64,000 nt of DNA from Streptomyces sp. NBC_01235. GTDB taxonomy: Bacteria > Actinomycetota > Actinomycetes > Streptomycetales > Streptomycetaceae. A program made the translations under genes and the position numbers. Every line of letters starts with the position of its first letter. Position 1 is the first letter of the stretch. Of this stretch, positions 17,577-25,001 are shown piece after piece. The stretch covers positions 5,518,001-5,582,000 of the forward strand of contig NZ_CP108513.1 in NCBI RefSeq assembly GCF_035989285.1. Direction: 5' to 3'. Below the pieces are notes generated by a model. That model saw only the letters and a list, made by a program, of their open reading frames with translations. It was not told the origin of the DNA and ran no database searches.

Positions 17577-17887
17577 CGTCCCGGCAGGGCTTCCGTGGCG
17601 CTCCGTCCCAGGGTTTCGGCGGTACCGGCCGGTGGAAAGTTGGAGAGAACTCTCACTCTTCCCGGCGGGTCGGCCGCCGATAAGTGGTTAAAATCGCCAC
17701 TGACCAGCAAGGACGGGCCGTCTTAGAGGGACTGTGCACACGCGCGTGCCACGGGCGACGTACCGTACGGGCGTGGGCTCAGGTACCGTGGGAGCCCTAC
17801 GACGGGCTCTCCATGGAGGGACCGTCCTGGATCATGAACGCGTGTCAACCTGGGGCCGTCGAGCCCCGTCGTTGAGGGGGTCGAGCC
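17577..17887. other. vdh-DUF3073 intergenic region
   Basis: These 311 bases hold no supported gene. An AT-rich motif with dyad AGTGG-N9-CCACT (17683-17701) may mark the DUF3073 promoter. A 63-codon open frame at 17684-17875 lacks a ribosome site and family resemblance. Confidence 0.35.
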
Positions 17888-18142
17888 ATGGGGCGCGGCC
17901 GGGCCAAGGCCAAGCAAGCGAAGGTCGCCCGCCAGCTGAAGTACAACAGCGGCGGGACTGATCTCTCACGCCTGGCCGAAGAGCTGGGCGCATCGCCATC
18001 GAACATTCCGCCGAATGGTGAACCGTTCGAGGACGATGACGATGAGCAAGACGACGACCCGTACGCACGGTACGCCGAGCTGTACGGGGACGACGACGAG
18101 GATGACGGCGAGGATTCCTCGCAACACCGTCGCGGCGCTTGA
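17888..18142 (+). CDS. DUF3073 family protein
   Basis: The 84-residue protein begins MGRGRAKAKQAKVARQLKYN, the conserved basic N-terminus of DUF3073, and continues into a very acidic Asp/Glu tail (DDDDEQDDDP, DDDEDDGED). The charge-split, disordered, nucleic-acid-binding-like architecture is typical; the function is unknown. GAGGGGG lies about 8 nt before the ATG. The gene is convergent with purM and shares a bidirectional terminator. Confidence 0.92.
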   Translation: MGRGRAKAKQAKVARQLKYNSGGTDLSRLAEELGASPSNIPPNGEPFEDDDDEQDDDPYARYAELYGDDDEDDGEDSSQHRRGA

Positions 18143-18159
18143 CCTTGTACTGAGCACCC

Positions 18160-18191
18160 ACCCGGTCGGTGACTTCGGTCACCGACCGGGT
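18160..18191. terminator. Bidirectional terminator between DUF3073 and purM
   Basis: A perfect 14-bp stem (ACCCGGTCGGTGAC) closes a TTCG loop in the 90-base gap between the two converging genes. Confidence 0.85.
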
Positions 18192-18232
18192 CTTGTGCTG
18201 CCTACACGGTCCACCCGGCCCGGCCGGTCGGC

Positions 18233-19345
18233 TCAGCTCGCGTAGTCGCCGACCAGGTCGGCTCCCGTGGTGCGCTCGCCGCGCTCGGTGATCTCGCCGG
18301 CGATCCAGGCGTCGACCCCACGGTCGGCCAGCGTGGCCAGGGCCACGTCCGCCGACTCCTCGGGCACGATCGCCATCATGCCGACGCCCATGTTCAGGGT
18401 CTTCTCCAGCTCCAGGCGCTCGACGGAGCCGGTCCTGCCGACGAGGTCGAAGATCGGGTCCGGGGTCCAGGTGGACCGGTCCACGGTCGCGTGCAGCGCG
18501 TCCGGGATCACACGGGCCAGGTTGGCCGCCAGGCCGCCGCCGGTGATGTGCGAGAAGGCGTGCACGTCCGTCGTACGGGTGAGGGCCAGGCAGTCCAGGG
18601 AGTAGATCTTGGTGGGCTCCAGGAGCTCCTCTCCGAGCGTGCGGCCGAGCTCGTCGATCCGCGCGTCGAGTGCCAGGCCCGCCTGGTTCAGCAGGACGTG
18701 CCGCACCAGGGAGTATCCGTTCGAGTGAAGGCCGGAGGAGGCCATGGCGATCACCGCGTCACCCGTGCGGATCCGATCCGGGCCGAGCAGCCGGTCGGCC
18801 TCCACAACGCCCGTACCGGCGCCGGCGACGTCGAAGTCGTCCTCGCCCAGCAGGCCCGGGTGCTCGGCCGTCTCGCCGCCGACCAGGGCGCAGCCGGCGA
18901 GCACACAGCCCTCGGCGATGCCCTTGACGATGGCGGCGACCCGCTCGGGGTGGACCTTGCCGACGCAGATGTAGTCGGTCATGAACAGCGGCTCGGCGCC
19001 GCACACCACGATGTCGTCCATGACCATGGCGACCAGGTCGTGGCCGATGGTGTCGTACACGCCGAGCTGACGCGCGATGTCGACCTTCGTGCCCACGCCG
19101 TCCGTGGCGGAGGCGAGGAGCGGACGCTCGTAGCGCTTGAGCGCGGAGGCGTCGAAGAGGCCGGCGAAGCCGCCGAGGCCGCCGAGGACCTCGGGGCGCT
19201 GCGTCTTCTTCACCCACTCCTTCATCAGCTCTACGGCGCGGTCGCCCGCTTCGATGTCGACGCCGGCAGCCGCGTAGGAAGCACCGGTTCCGGATACACC
19301 GGAGGTGCCCGTCGACGCAGTCGACTGATCAGATGCAGCAGACAT
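18233..19345 (-). CDS. purM: Phosphoribosylformylglycinamidine cyclo-ligase (AIR synthetase)
   Basis: The 370-residue PurM makes AIR from FGAM and ATP, the fifth step of purine synthesis. Family landmarks include YAAAGVDIEAG at the start of the fold, DGVGTKV, HDLVAMVMDDIVVCGAEPLFMTDY, and GGGLAANLARVIP. The first 20 or so residues are a Ser/Thr/Gly-rich extension seen in actinobacterial PurM. It follows purF with a 37-base gap, so purF-purM form an operon. Confidence 0.97.
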   Translation of the reverse strand: MSAASDQSTASTGTSGVSGTGASYAAAGVDIEAGDRAVELMKEWVKKTQRPEVLGGLGGFAGLFDASALKRYERPLLASATDGVGTKVDIARQLGVYDTIGHDLVAMVMDDIVVCGAEPLFMTDYICVGKVHPERVAAIVKGIAEGCVLAGCALVGGETAEHPGLLGEDDFDVAGAGTGVVEADRLLGPDRIRTGDAVIAMASSGLHSNGYSLVRHVLLNQAGLALDARIDELGRTLGEELLEPTKIYSLDCLALTRTTDVHAFSHITGGGLAANLARVIPDALHATVDRSTWTPDPIFDLVGRTGSVERLELEKTLNMGVGMMAIVPEESADVALATLADRGVDAWIAGEITERGERTTGADLVGDYAS

Positions 19346-19382
19346 TGCCTGGGATCTTTCGGGTTGGTGATACGTACGAGGC

Positions 19383-20909
19383 TTACGGGCGACGGATCGC
19401 GTCGGCCGCGGCCGTGGCTGCCGGACCGGCCGCCAGCTCGGTCTCCAGCAGCTGCTTCCCGAGCAGCTCCGGGTCCGGGAGATCCATCGGGTACTCGCCG
19501 TCGAAGCAGGCGCGGCAGAGGTTCGGCTTGGCGATGGTGGTCGCCTCGATCATGCCGTCGATGGAGATGTAGGCGAGGGAGTCGGCGCCCAGGGAGGTGC
19601 CGATCTCGTCGATGGTCATCCCGTTGGCGATGAGTTCCGCGCGCGTGGCGAAGTCGATGCCGAAGAAGCAGGGCCACTTCACGGGCGGCGAGGAGATCCG
19701 GATGTGGACCTCGGCGGCGCCCGCCTCGCGGAGCATGCGCACCAGGGCGCGCTGGGTGTTGCCGCGCACGATCGAGTCGTCGACGACGACCAGACGCTTG
19801 CCCTTGATGACTTCCTTCAGCGGGTTCAGCTTCAGGCGGATACCGAGCTGGCGGATGGTCTGCGAGGGCTGGATGAAGGTCCGGCCGACGTACGCGTTCT
19901 TCACGAGACCCGCGCCGAAGGGAATGCCGGAGGCCTCCGCGTATCCGATGGCGGCCGGGGTTCCGGACTCCGGGGTCGCTATGACCAGGTCGGCGTCGAC
20001 CGGGGCTTCCTTGGCCAGCTTGCGGCCCATCTCCACGCGGGAGAGGTACACGTTCCGGCCGGCGATGTCGGTGTCCGGGCGGGCCAGGTACACGTACTCG
20101 AAGACACAGCCCTTGGGCTTCGCGTCAGCGAATCGGGAGGTGCGCAGGCCGTTCTCGTCGATGGCGATGAACTCGCCCGGCTCGATCTCGCGGACGTAGG
20201 CGGCGCCGCAGATGTCGAGGGCCGCGGACTCGGAGGCGACCACCCAGCCGCGCTCCAGTCGGCCGAGGACCAGCGGGCGGATGCCCTGCGGGTCACGGGC
20301 GGCGTAGAGGGTGTGCTCGTCCATGAAGACGAGGGAGAAGGCGCCCTTGACCTGCGGGAGGATCTGGTGGGCAGCCTCCTCGATGGTCAGCGGCTTGCCG
20401 TCCTCGTCGACCTGGGCCGCGAGGAGCGCGGTGAGCAGGTCGGTGTCGTTGGTCGCCGCGACGCGCGGGGTGCGGCCTTCCTGCTTGGGCAGGTCGGCCA
20501 CCATCTCGGCGAGCTGGGCCGTGTTGACGAGGTTGCCGTTGTGGCCGAGCGCGATCGAGCCGTGCGCGGTGGCACGGAACGTCGGCTGGGCGTTCTCCCA
20601 CACGGAGGCGCCGGTGGTCGAGTAGCGGGCGTGTCCGACCGCGATATGACCCTGGAGCGAACCGAGCGAGGTCTCGTCGAAGACCTGGGAAACGAGACCC
20701 ATGTCCTTGAAGACGAGGATCTGGGAGCCGTTGCTGACCGCGATTCCCGCGGATTCCTGGCCTCGATGCTGGAGGGCGTAGAGCCCGAAGTAAGTGAGCT
20801 TGGCGACCTCTTCACCGGGAGCCCAGACCCCGAAGACGCCGCAAGCGTCCTGGGGGCCTTTCTCGCCGGGGAGCAGATCATGACTGAGTCGACCGTCACC
20901 ACGTGGCAC
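19383..20909 (-). CDS. purF: Amidophosphoribosyltransferase (GPATase)
   Basis: The 508-residue PurF is the first committed enzyme of purine synthesis (PRPP + Gln to phosphoribosylamine). The N-terminal glutaminase nucleophile is the Cys in DACGVFGVW (about residue 22), so a short propeptide must be removed. The PRPP loop reads VVVDDSIVRGNT. The cysteines of the 4Fe-4S cluster typical of Bacillus-type enzymes are present (CFFGIDF and CRACFDGEY). The GTG at 20909 is chosen from the family N-terminus (PRGDGRLSHDLLPGEKGPQD). Its own ribosome site is modest, and an upstream leader ORF overlaps the start. Confidence 0.96.
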   Translation of the reverse strand: MPRGDGRLSHDLLPGEKGPQDACGVFGVWAPGEEVAKLTYFGLYALQHRGQESAGIAVSNGSQILVFKDMGLVSQVFDETSLGSLQGHIAVGHARYSTTGASVWENAQPTFRATAHGSIALGHNGNLVNTAQLAEMVADLPKQEGRTPRVAATNDTDLLTALLAAQVDEDGKPLTIEEAAHQILPQVKGAFSLVFMDEHTLYAARDPQGIRPLVLGRLERGWVVASESAALDICGAAYVREIEPGEFIAIDENGLRTSRFADAKPKGCVFEYVYLARPDTDIAGRNVYLSRVEMGRKLAKEAPVDADLVIATPESGTPAAIGYAEASGIPFGAGLVKNAYVGRTFIQPSQTIRQLGIRLKLNPLKEVIKGKRLVVVDDSIVRGNTQRALVRMLREAGAAEVHIRISSPPVKWPCFFGIDFATRAELIANGMTIDEIGTSLGADSLAYISIDGMIEATTIAKPNLCRACFDGEYPMDLPDPELLGKQLLETELAAGPAATAAADAIRRP

Positions 20910-20979
20910 GCTTCCGAGTGTAGGCGAGGTCGTCCACTGGTCCGAATTGGGGATACCCGCCGGTAACTGGATCACTCAT
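20896..20979 (-). CDS. Possible 27-residue leader ORF overlapping purF start
   Basis: An ATG at 20979 follows a strong ribosome site (GGAGGG, 7 nt spacing) and opens a 27-codon frame that stops at 20896-20898, inside the beginning of purF (14-base overlap). The peptide has no recognisable domain. The arrangement suits translational coupling or leader control of purF, whose own GTG has a weaker site. It could also be chance; conservation would decide. Confidence 0.4.
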   Translation of the reverse strand: MSDPVTGGYPQFGPVDDLAYTRKRATW

Positions 20980-21120
20980 CGGCGCACCCTCCCATGATCG
21001 ACTCGTTTTCGCAGGTCAACCGGCGGATCCGGTGATCCACTGGACGGCCGGGCGCTTCGCGGGGGCGACCGCGCGGGGAGCCGTTCCGCGTGTGTGAGTG
21101 AGGTGTCGCACACCAATAGG

Positions 21121-21310
21121 GCCGGTGGCGCGTATCAACGGGGTCGGTGGCGCGTATCGACAGGGTCGGTGGCGCGCGTCCGACGGGGTCGCCGGTGCAC
21201 GTCCGACGGGGTCGCCGGTGCACGTCCGACGGGGTCGCCGGTGCACGTCCGACGGGGTCGCCGGTGCACGTCCGACGGGGTCGGCGGTGCGCGTCCGACG
21301 GGGTCGGTCG
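21121..21310. repeat. Tandem array of about eight 23-bp units
   Basis: Near-identical units built around CCGACGGGGTCGCCGGTGCACGT repeat at 23-bp steps (unit starts at 21181, 21204, 21227, 21250, 21273 and 21296). More diverged 22-23-bp units lie before 21181. There are no spacers, so it is not a CRISPR. It lies between the purF leader and the META lipoprotein stop and shows no convincing coding frame. It is probably a minisatellite that varies in copy number. Confidence 0.85.
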
Positions 21311-21323
21311 GCGCGGGCCGGTC

Positions 21324-21788
21324 TCACTTCCTGGTCAGCCGGACCTGGTCGCCGTCGGCCGTGGCGAGCGTCAGCGTGGTGCCCTTGACGTCGGTGGTGA
21401 GCGCGCCCTGGGTGAGGGTGCCCGCCAGCGTGCGTTCGAAGGCCATGGGCCGGTCCGTGCAGGCCATCCTGGTCGCCCTGGCGTCGCTGAACCGGATGCG
21501 GTCGCCCTCGACGGCGGCCTTGGCGGTGAAGTTGTTGCAGCCGTAGTTGCCCGCCGCCTTGCCGTCCTCGATCTCGACGTGCGCGCCGGCGGGGGCCCGG
21601 TGGGTCGTGCCGTCCACGGTGACGCTGTCGACGTTCCACCGGACCCCGGTGACGGGCTGTTCGGCGCTCACCGCCGCGCTGCCGGGCTGCTCACCGTCCG
21701 CCTTCTCGCCGCCGCAGGCCGCGGCGAGCGGGATGAGGAAGGCCACGGCCGTCAGCATCGAGCGCTGCTTGTACCTATACGTGTACAT
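21324..21788 (-). CDS. META-domain (HslJ-like) lipoprotein
   Basis: The 154-residue protein has a short basic N-terminus, a hydrophobic segment (LTAVAFLIPLAAA) and a lipobox Cys at about residue 25. The mature part is a META/HslJ domain: GVRWNVDSVTVDG, NYGCNNFTAKAAVEGDRIRF, and RMACTDRPMAFERTL, with the paired cysteines usual for the family. It is an extracytoplasmic membrane-anchored protein of unknown precise role, sometimes linked to stress. No strong ribosome site precedes the ATG at 21788. The 23-bp tandem array lies just beyond its stop codon. Confidence 0.85.
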   Translation of the reverse strand: MYTYRYKQRSMLTAVAFLIPLAAACGGEKADGEQPGSAAVSAEQPVTGVRWNVDSVTVDGTTHRAPAGAHVEIEDGKAAGNYGCNNFTAKAAVEGDRIRFSDARATRMACTDRPMAFERTLAGTLTQGALTTDVKGTTLTLATADGDQVRLTRK

Positions 21789-21824
21789 GCCGATGTGACG
21801 GTCACCGGAGACGACCGGTTCCCC

Positions 21825-22622
21825 TTACGACATCAGCGGCAGCAGCGCCGCGAGGTCCGCCCGCTCGCCGCTCGCACGGACCTTCGCCTCCTCGACGGCG
21901 TCCTGCCAGGTCACCCGGCCGGTCGCCAGCCGGATCCAGGTCAGCGGGTCCGTCTCGACGACGTTGGGCGGGGTGCCCCGGGTGTGCCGGGGGCCCTCGA
22001 CGCACTGCACGACGGCGAACGGCGGGATCCGCACCTCCGTCGCGCCGCCGGGCGCCTTGACGGCGAGGGCGTCGGCCAGCAGCCGGGTGGCGGCCGCGAG
22101 CGCCTGACGGTCGTAGGGGATGTCCAGGCCGGGAACGGCGGCGTTGAGGTCGTCGGTGTGGACGACGAGTTCGACGGTGCGGGTGACGAGGTAGTCGGCG
22201 AGGGCGATGGCGCCGGTGCGGGCGGCGAGGAGGCGGTCGCCGGGGGCGGTGGCGAGGGCCTCGGCGAGACGTTCCTCGGTGCGGGTGTACAGGGCGGTCA
22301 GGTCGGGGTGGGCGGCGGCGAGGTCCAGGGTGTCCTCGGAGATGCCGGCGGCCCGGACGGCGGTGGCGAAGGGCCAGCCCAGGAGGGTGAGTTCCGCCTC
22401 GGCGGGTTCGGCCCGGCCGAGGTTGCGGCTGACGGTCTCCACCGCCATCGTCACGTGCGCGGCCAGATCCCGTACGGTCCAGCCCGCCAGCCGCGTGGGC
22501 AGGGCGAGCTGCTCGGGGGTGAGCGTGCCCACGGCCCGCCGTACGTTCCCGAACTGCGCGATGACCGCGGCGCGGATCTTGACGGGGTCGTAGGTGCGCG
22601 TGCGCTTCTTGGCCGGGGGCAT
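21825..22622 (-). CDS. Maleylpyruvate isomerase/DinB-type mycothiol-dependent family protein
   Basis: The 265-residue protein opens with a DinB-like four-helix domain (TRLAGWTVRDLAAHVTMAVETV; VVHTDDLNAAVP) whose conserved histidines usually bind a metal in mycothiol-dependent transferases. A C-terminal SCP2-like domain follows (LTWIRLATGRVTWQDA). The substrate is unknown; a thiol-dependent detoxification role fits actinobacteria. It is encoded 37 bases beyond the META lipoprotein start, in the same direction, so they may be cotranscribed. Confidence 0.82.
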   Translation of the reverse strand: MPPAKKRTRTYDPVKIRAAVIAQFGNVRRAVGTLTPEQLALPTRLAGWTVRDLAAHVTMAVETVSRNLGRAEPAEAELTLLGWPFATAVRAAGISEDTLDLAAAHPDLTALYTRTEERLAEALATAPGDRLLAARTGAIALADYLVTRTVELVVHTDDLNAAVPGLDIPYDRQALAAATRLLADALAVKAPGGATEVRIPPFAVVQCVEGPRHTRGTPPNVVETDPLTWIRLATGRVTWQDAVEEAKVRASGERADLAALLPLMS

Positions 22623-22689
22623 GGCGGTGAGCCTAGTCAGTCCCGGTCAGTCCCTGTCCTGTCATCGCCGCCCGGCCTGCCCGCCCTGC

Positions 22690-23334
22690 TCATTCCCTGC
22701 GCGCGTAGTCGCCCAGGCCTTTCTCCACCAGCGCGAAGGCGCTGCGGGCCCGTTCGGCGGCGTCGGCGGCCACCTCCTCGACGCTCTCGCCGCCGTCGAT
22801 ACGGCGGTGGTGCTCCTCGACGAGGGCATTGCGGGCGGCGATGAGCGTGGCGGCGGCGATCGCGGCGAGGGTGGCGTCGCCGGTCTCCTCGGTGAGCAGG
22901 TCGGCGAGATCGCGCGCGCCCTTCTCGGACAGGACGTAGGCGCGGTCCCTCAGCACCGGCGTCGCCAGTATCACCGAGCGGATGCGGCGGGCGAACGGCT
23001 CGCCGTGCAGACCGACCGAGGGGTCGCGCCCCTCGACCATCTCCAGGAACTGCCGACGGACGGCCTCCGCCGCGGACTCGCCGGGCGGGCGCTCGCGCAC
23101 GGCACGGGCGGCGTCGAAGAAGTGTTCCTCCATGGGCCGGAAGACCAGGTCCTCCTTCGTGCCGAAGTAGTTGAAGACGGTCATCTTGGAGACCTCCGCG
23201 GCGTCCGCGATCTCCTGCACCGAGACCGCGTCGAAGCTCTTCTCCAGGAACAGCTCCACCGCGGTGCGGTAGATCCGCATCGCGGTCTGCAGCTTCTTGC
23301 GCTCGCGCAGCCCCATCGTCGCCTCAGCACCCAT
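22690..23334 (-). CDS. TetR-family transcriptional regulator
   Basis: The 214-residue regulator has an N-terminal TetR helix-turn-helix (VSVQEIADAAEVSKMTVFNYFGTKEDLV, about residues 38-65) and a helical ligand domain. It is divergent from the MFS drug transporter at 23447, the classical repressor-pump arrangement. It probably represses that gene, and perhaps itself, until a ligand binds. GGTGGT precedes the ATG at 23334; a second ATG lies six codons on. Confidence 0.9.
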   Translation of the reverse strand: MGAEATMGLRERKKLQTAMRIYRTAVELFLEKSFDAVSVQEIADAAEVSKMTVFNYFGTKEDLVFRPMEEHFFDAARAVRERPPGESAAEAVRRQFLEMVEGRDPSVGLHGEPFARRIRSVILATPVLRDRAYVLSEKGARDLADLLTEETGDATLAAIAAATLIAARNALVEEHHRRIDGGESVEEVAADAAERARSAFALVEKGLGDYARRE

Positions 23335-23380
23335 ACCACCACTGTACCAAGGCTAAGTTTGAGCCACGATCAATCTTCGT

Positions 23381-23402
23381 CCGGGAACATAAATCATCCC
23401 GG
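23381..23402. promoter_or_regulatory. Candidate TetR operator
   Basis: CCGGGA-N10-TCCCGG is the only clear dyad in the 112-base divergent region between the tetR gene and its MFS neighbour. It also overlaps the AT-rich stretch where promoters would lie. Confidence 0.4.
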
Positions 23403-23446
23403 AAAAAACATTGACCGGGTACACATCACCGGTCCATGGTGGTCCC

Positions 23447-24907
23447 ATGACCGAGACCCAGCGCAAGATCGGCTTCCTCGTCTGCCTCGTGACGATCGTT
23501 CTGGCCGTCCTGGACATGCAGATCGTGTCCGCGGCCACCGTCCCGATCGTCCGCGACCTCGACCCCGAACACGGCATCGACAAGATCCCCTGGCTGGTCA
23601 GCGCCTTCTCGCTGGCGTCTGCCGCGGTGCTCCCGCTGTACGGCAAGCTGTGCGACGTCCTCGGCGCCAAGCGCGTCTTCCTGGGCGCCGTGGGCTCGTT
23701 CCTCGTCGGCTCGGCGCTGTGCGGGGCGGCCCGGTCGATCGGGCAGCTGATCGCCGCCCGGGCCGTGCAGGGCATCGGCGCCGGTGGCCTGATGAGCGTC
23801 ACGATGGTGGTGATCGCCCAGCTCAGAGGGCCCGGCGAGAAGGACTCCAAGGGCGCCGGCATGGGCGGGGTCGTCGCCGGTGGCGGCATGGCGGTCGGGC
23901 CGTGGATCGGCGGACTGCTCGCCGACCACGCGAGCTGGCGCTGGATCTTCTACATCAATCTGCCGCTCGGGCTGACCGTGCTGGCCCTGGGCGCTCTCGT
24001 CCTGAAGCTCCCCCGGCACGCCCGGCACCACCGCATCGACTTCCTCGGCGCGGGTCTGGCCGCCGCCTTCTCCACCGCGTTGCTGCTAGTCACCGAGTGG
24101 GGCGGCAAACAGTACGCCTGGTCGTCCCCGCAGATCGTGTCTCTGGCGCTGGCTTCGGCGGCCGCCCTCGGCCTGTTCCTGTGGCGTCAGGCCGCGGCCG
24201 CGGAGCCCATCCTGCCGCTGTCCATGTTCCGCGTCCGCGAGCTGCGCTGGGGCTTCGCGATACAGGGCCTGATGGGCGCGGCCATGGTGGGCTCGATGTA
24301 CTACGTGATGGTCTATCTGCAGGTCGCCCGCGGGGTCGCCAGCTCCTCGGCGGGGCTGTATCTCCTGCCCATGGCGGCCGGCATGACGGCCGTGGGCATC
24401 GTCGCCGCCAAGCTGGCCGAACGCGGCTGGGCCGAACGCACGTTCGCGATAGGCGGCTCGGCCGTCGCCGCGGTCGCCTTCCTGCTCCTGGCCGGCCTCG
24501 GTGCCCACACCTCGCTGTGGCTGCTCCGCGCCGACCTGCTGCTGGTCGGCATCGGCTTCGGCCTGCTCCTCGGCCAGCTCATCCAGCTGGTCCAGGAGGC
24601 GGCCCCACGCCACCAGCTCGGCGTGGCCACCACCGCCATCCGCTTCTTCCAGACCCTGGGGACAGCCCTGGGCGCGGCCCTCTTCGGCACCCTCATCACC
24701 CGGCTCTACGACGGCCCCGGCCCCCTCGCCTCCCTGACGGGCGCGGCGCGGACGGCGGGGGTGGAGTCCTATGTCTCCGCGATGGACAGGGTGTTCCTCT
24801 GCGGGGCCGCCCTGATGGCGGTGTGCCTGGTGCTGGCGATGCTGCTGCCCAAGCCCCGCCCGGCCCAGGGCACTCCGGAACCGACGCGGGAGCCGGTGGC
24901 GGTGTGA
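23447..24907 (+). CDS. MFS multidrug efflux transporter (EmrB/QacA type)
   Basis: The 486-residue protein shows about 14 hydrophobic segments, with the DHA2-type motifs LDMQIVSAATVPIVRDL in helix 1 and LYGKLCDVLGAKRVFLGA (motif A). Motif C-like GVVAGGGMAVGPWIGGLL follows. It is a proton-driven drug exporter in the cytoplasmic membrane. The ATG at 23447 is chosen because the first helix follows directly; an ATG at 23411 is in frame. It is regulated by the divergent TetR gene and is followed by a strong terminator before the converging purL. Confidence 0.92.
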   Translation: MTETQRKIGFLVCLVTIVLAVLDMQIVSAATVPIVRDLDPEHGIDKIPWLVSAFSLASAAVLPLYGKLCDVLGAKRVFLGAVGSFLVGSALCGAARSIGQLIAARAVQGIGAGGLMSVTMVVIAQLRGPGEKDSKGAGMGGVVAGGGMAVGPWIGGLLADHASWRWIFYINLPLGLTVLALGALVLKLPRHARHHRIDFLGAGLAAAFSTALLLVTEWGGKQYAWSSPQIVSLALASAAALGLFLWRQAAAAEPILPLSMFRVRELRWGFAIQGLMGAAMVGSMYYVMVYLQVARGVASSSAGLYLLPMAAGMTAVGIVAAKLAERGWAERTFAIGGSAVAAVAFLLLAGLGAHTSLWLLRADLLLVGIGFGLLLGQLIQLVQEAAPRHQLGVATTAIRFFQTLGTALGAALFGTLITRLYDGPGPLASLTGAARTAGVESYVSAMDRVFLCGAALMAVCLVLAMLLPKPRPAQGTPEPTREPVAV

Positions 24908-24918
24908 CGCCCACGACA

Positions 24919-24946
24919 AAGGCCCCGCCCATGGGGGCGGGGCCTT
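24919..24946. terminator. Bidirectional terminator between MFS gene and purL
   Basis: AAGGCCCCGCC and its complement form a stem of at least 11 bp around a short loop, between two convergent stop codons. Confidence 0.85.
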
Positions 24947-25001
24947 GATCGCCGTACAGGTGCCGCGAAGCCGTCGGCCACGCAGGCAAACGCGCCGGTG
25001 C

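Noticed and set aside
17684..17875. 63-codon ORF upstream of DUF3073
   Set aside because: No ribosome site, no family resemblance, and it overlaps the likely DUF3073 promoter and leader.
21121..21310. Possible CRISPR array
   Set aside because: Units are contiguous 23-bp repeats without unique spacers, and no cas gene is nearby.
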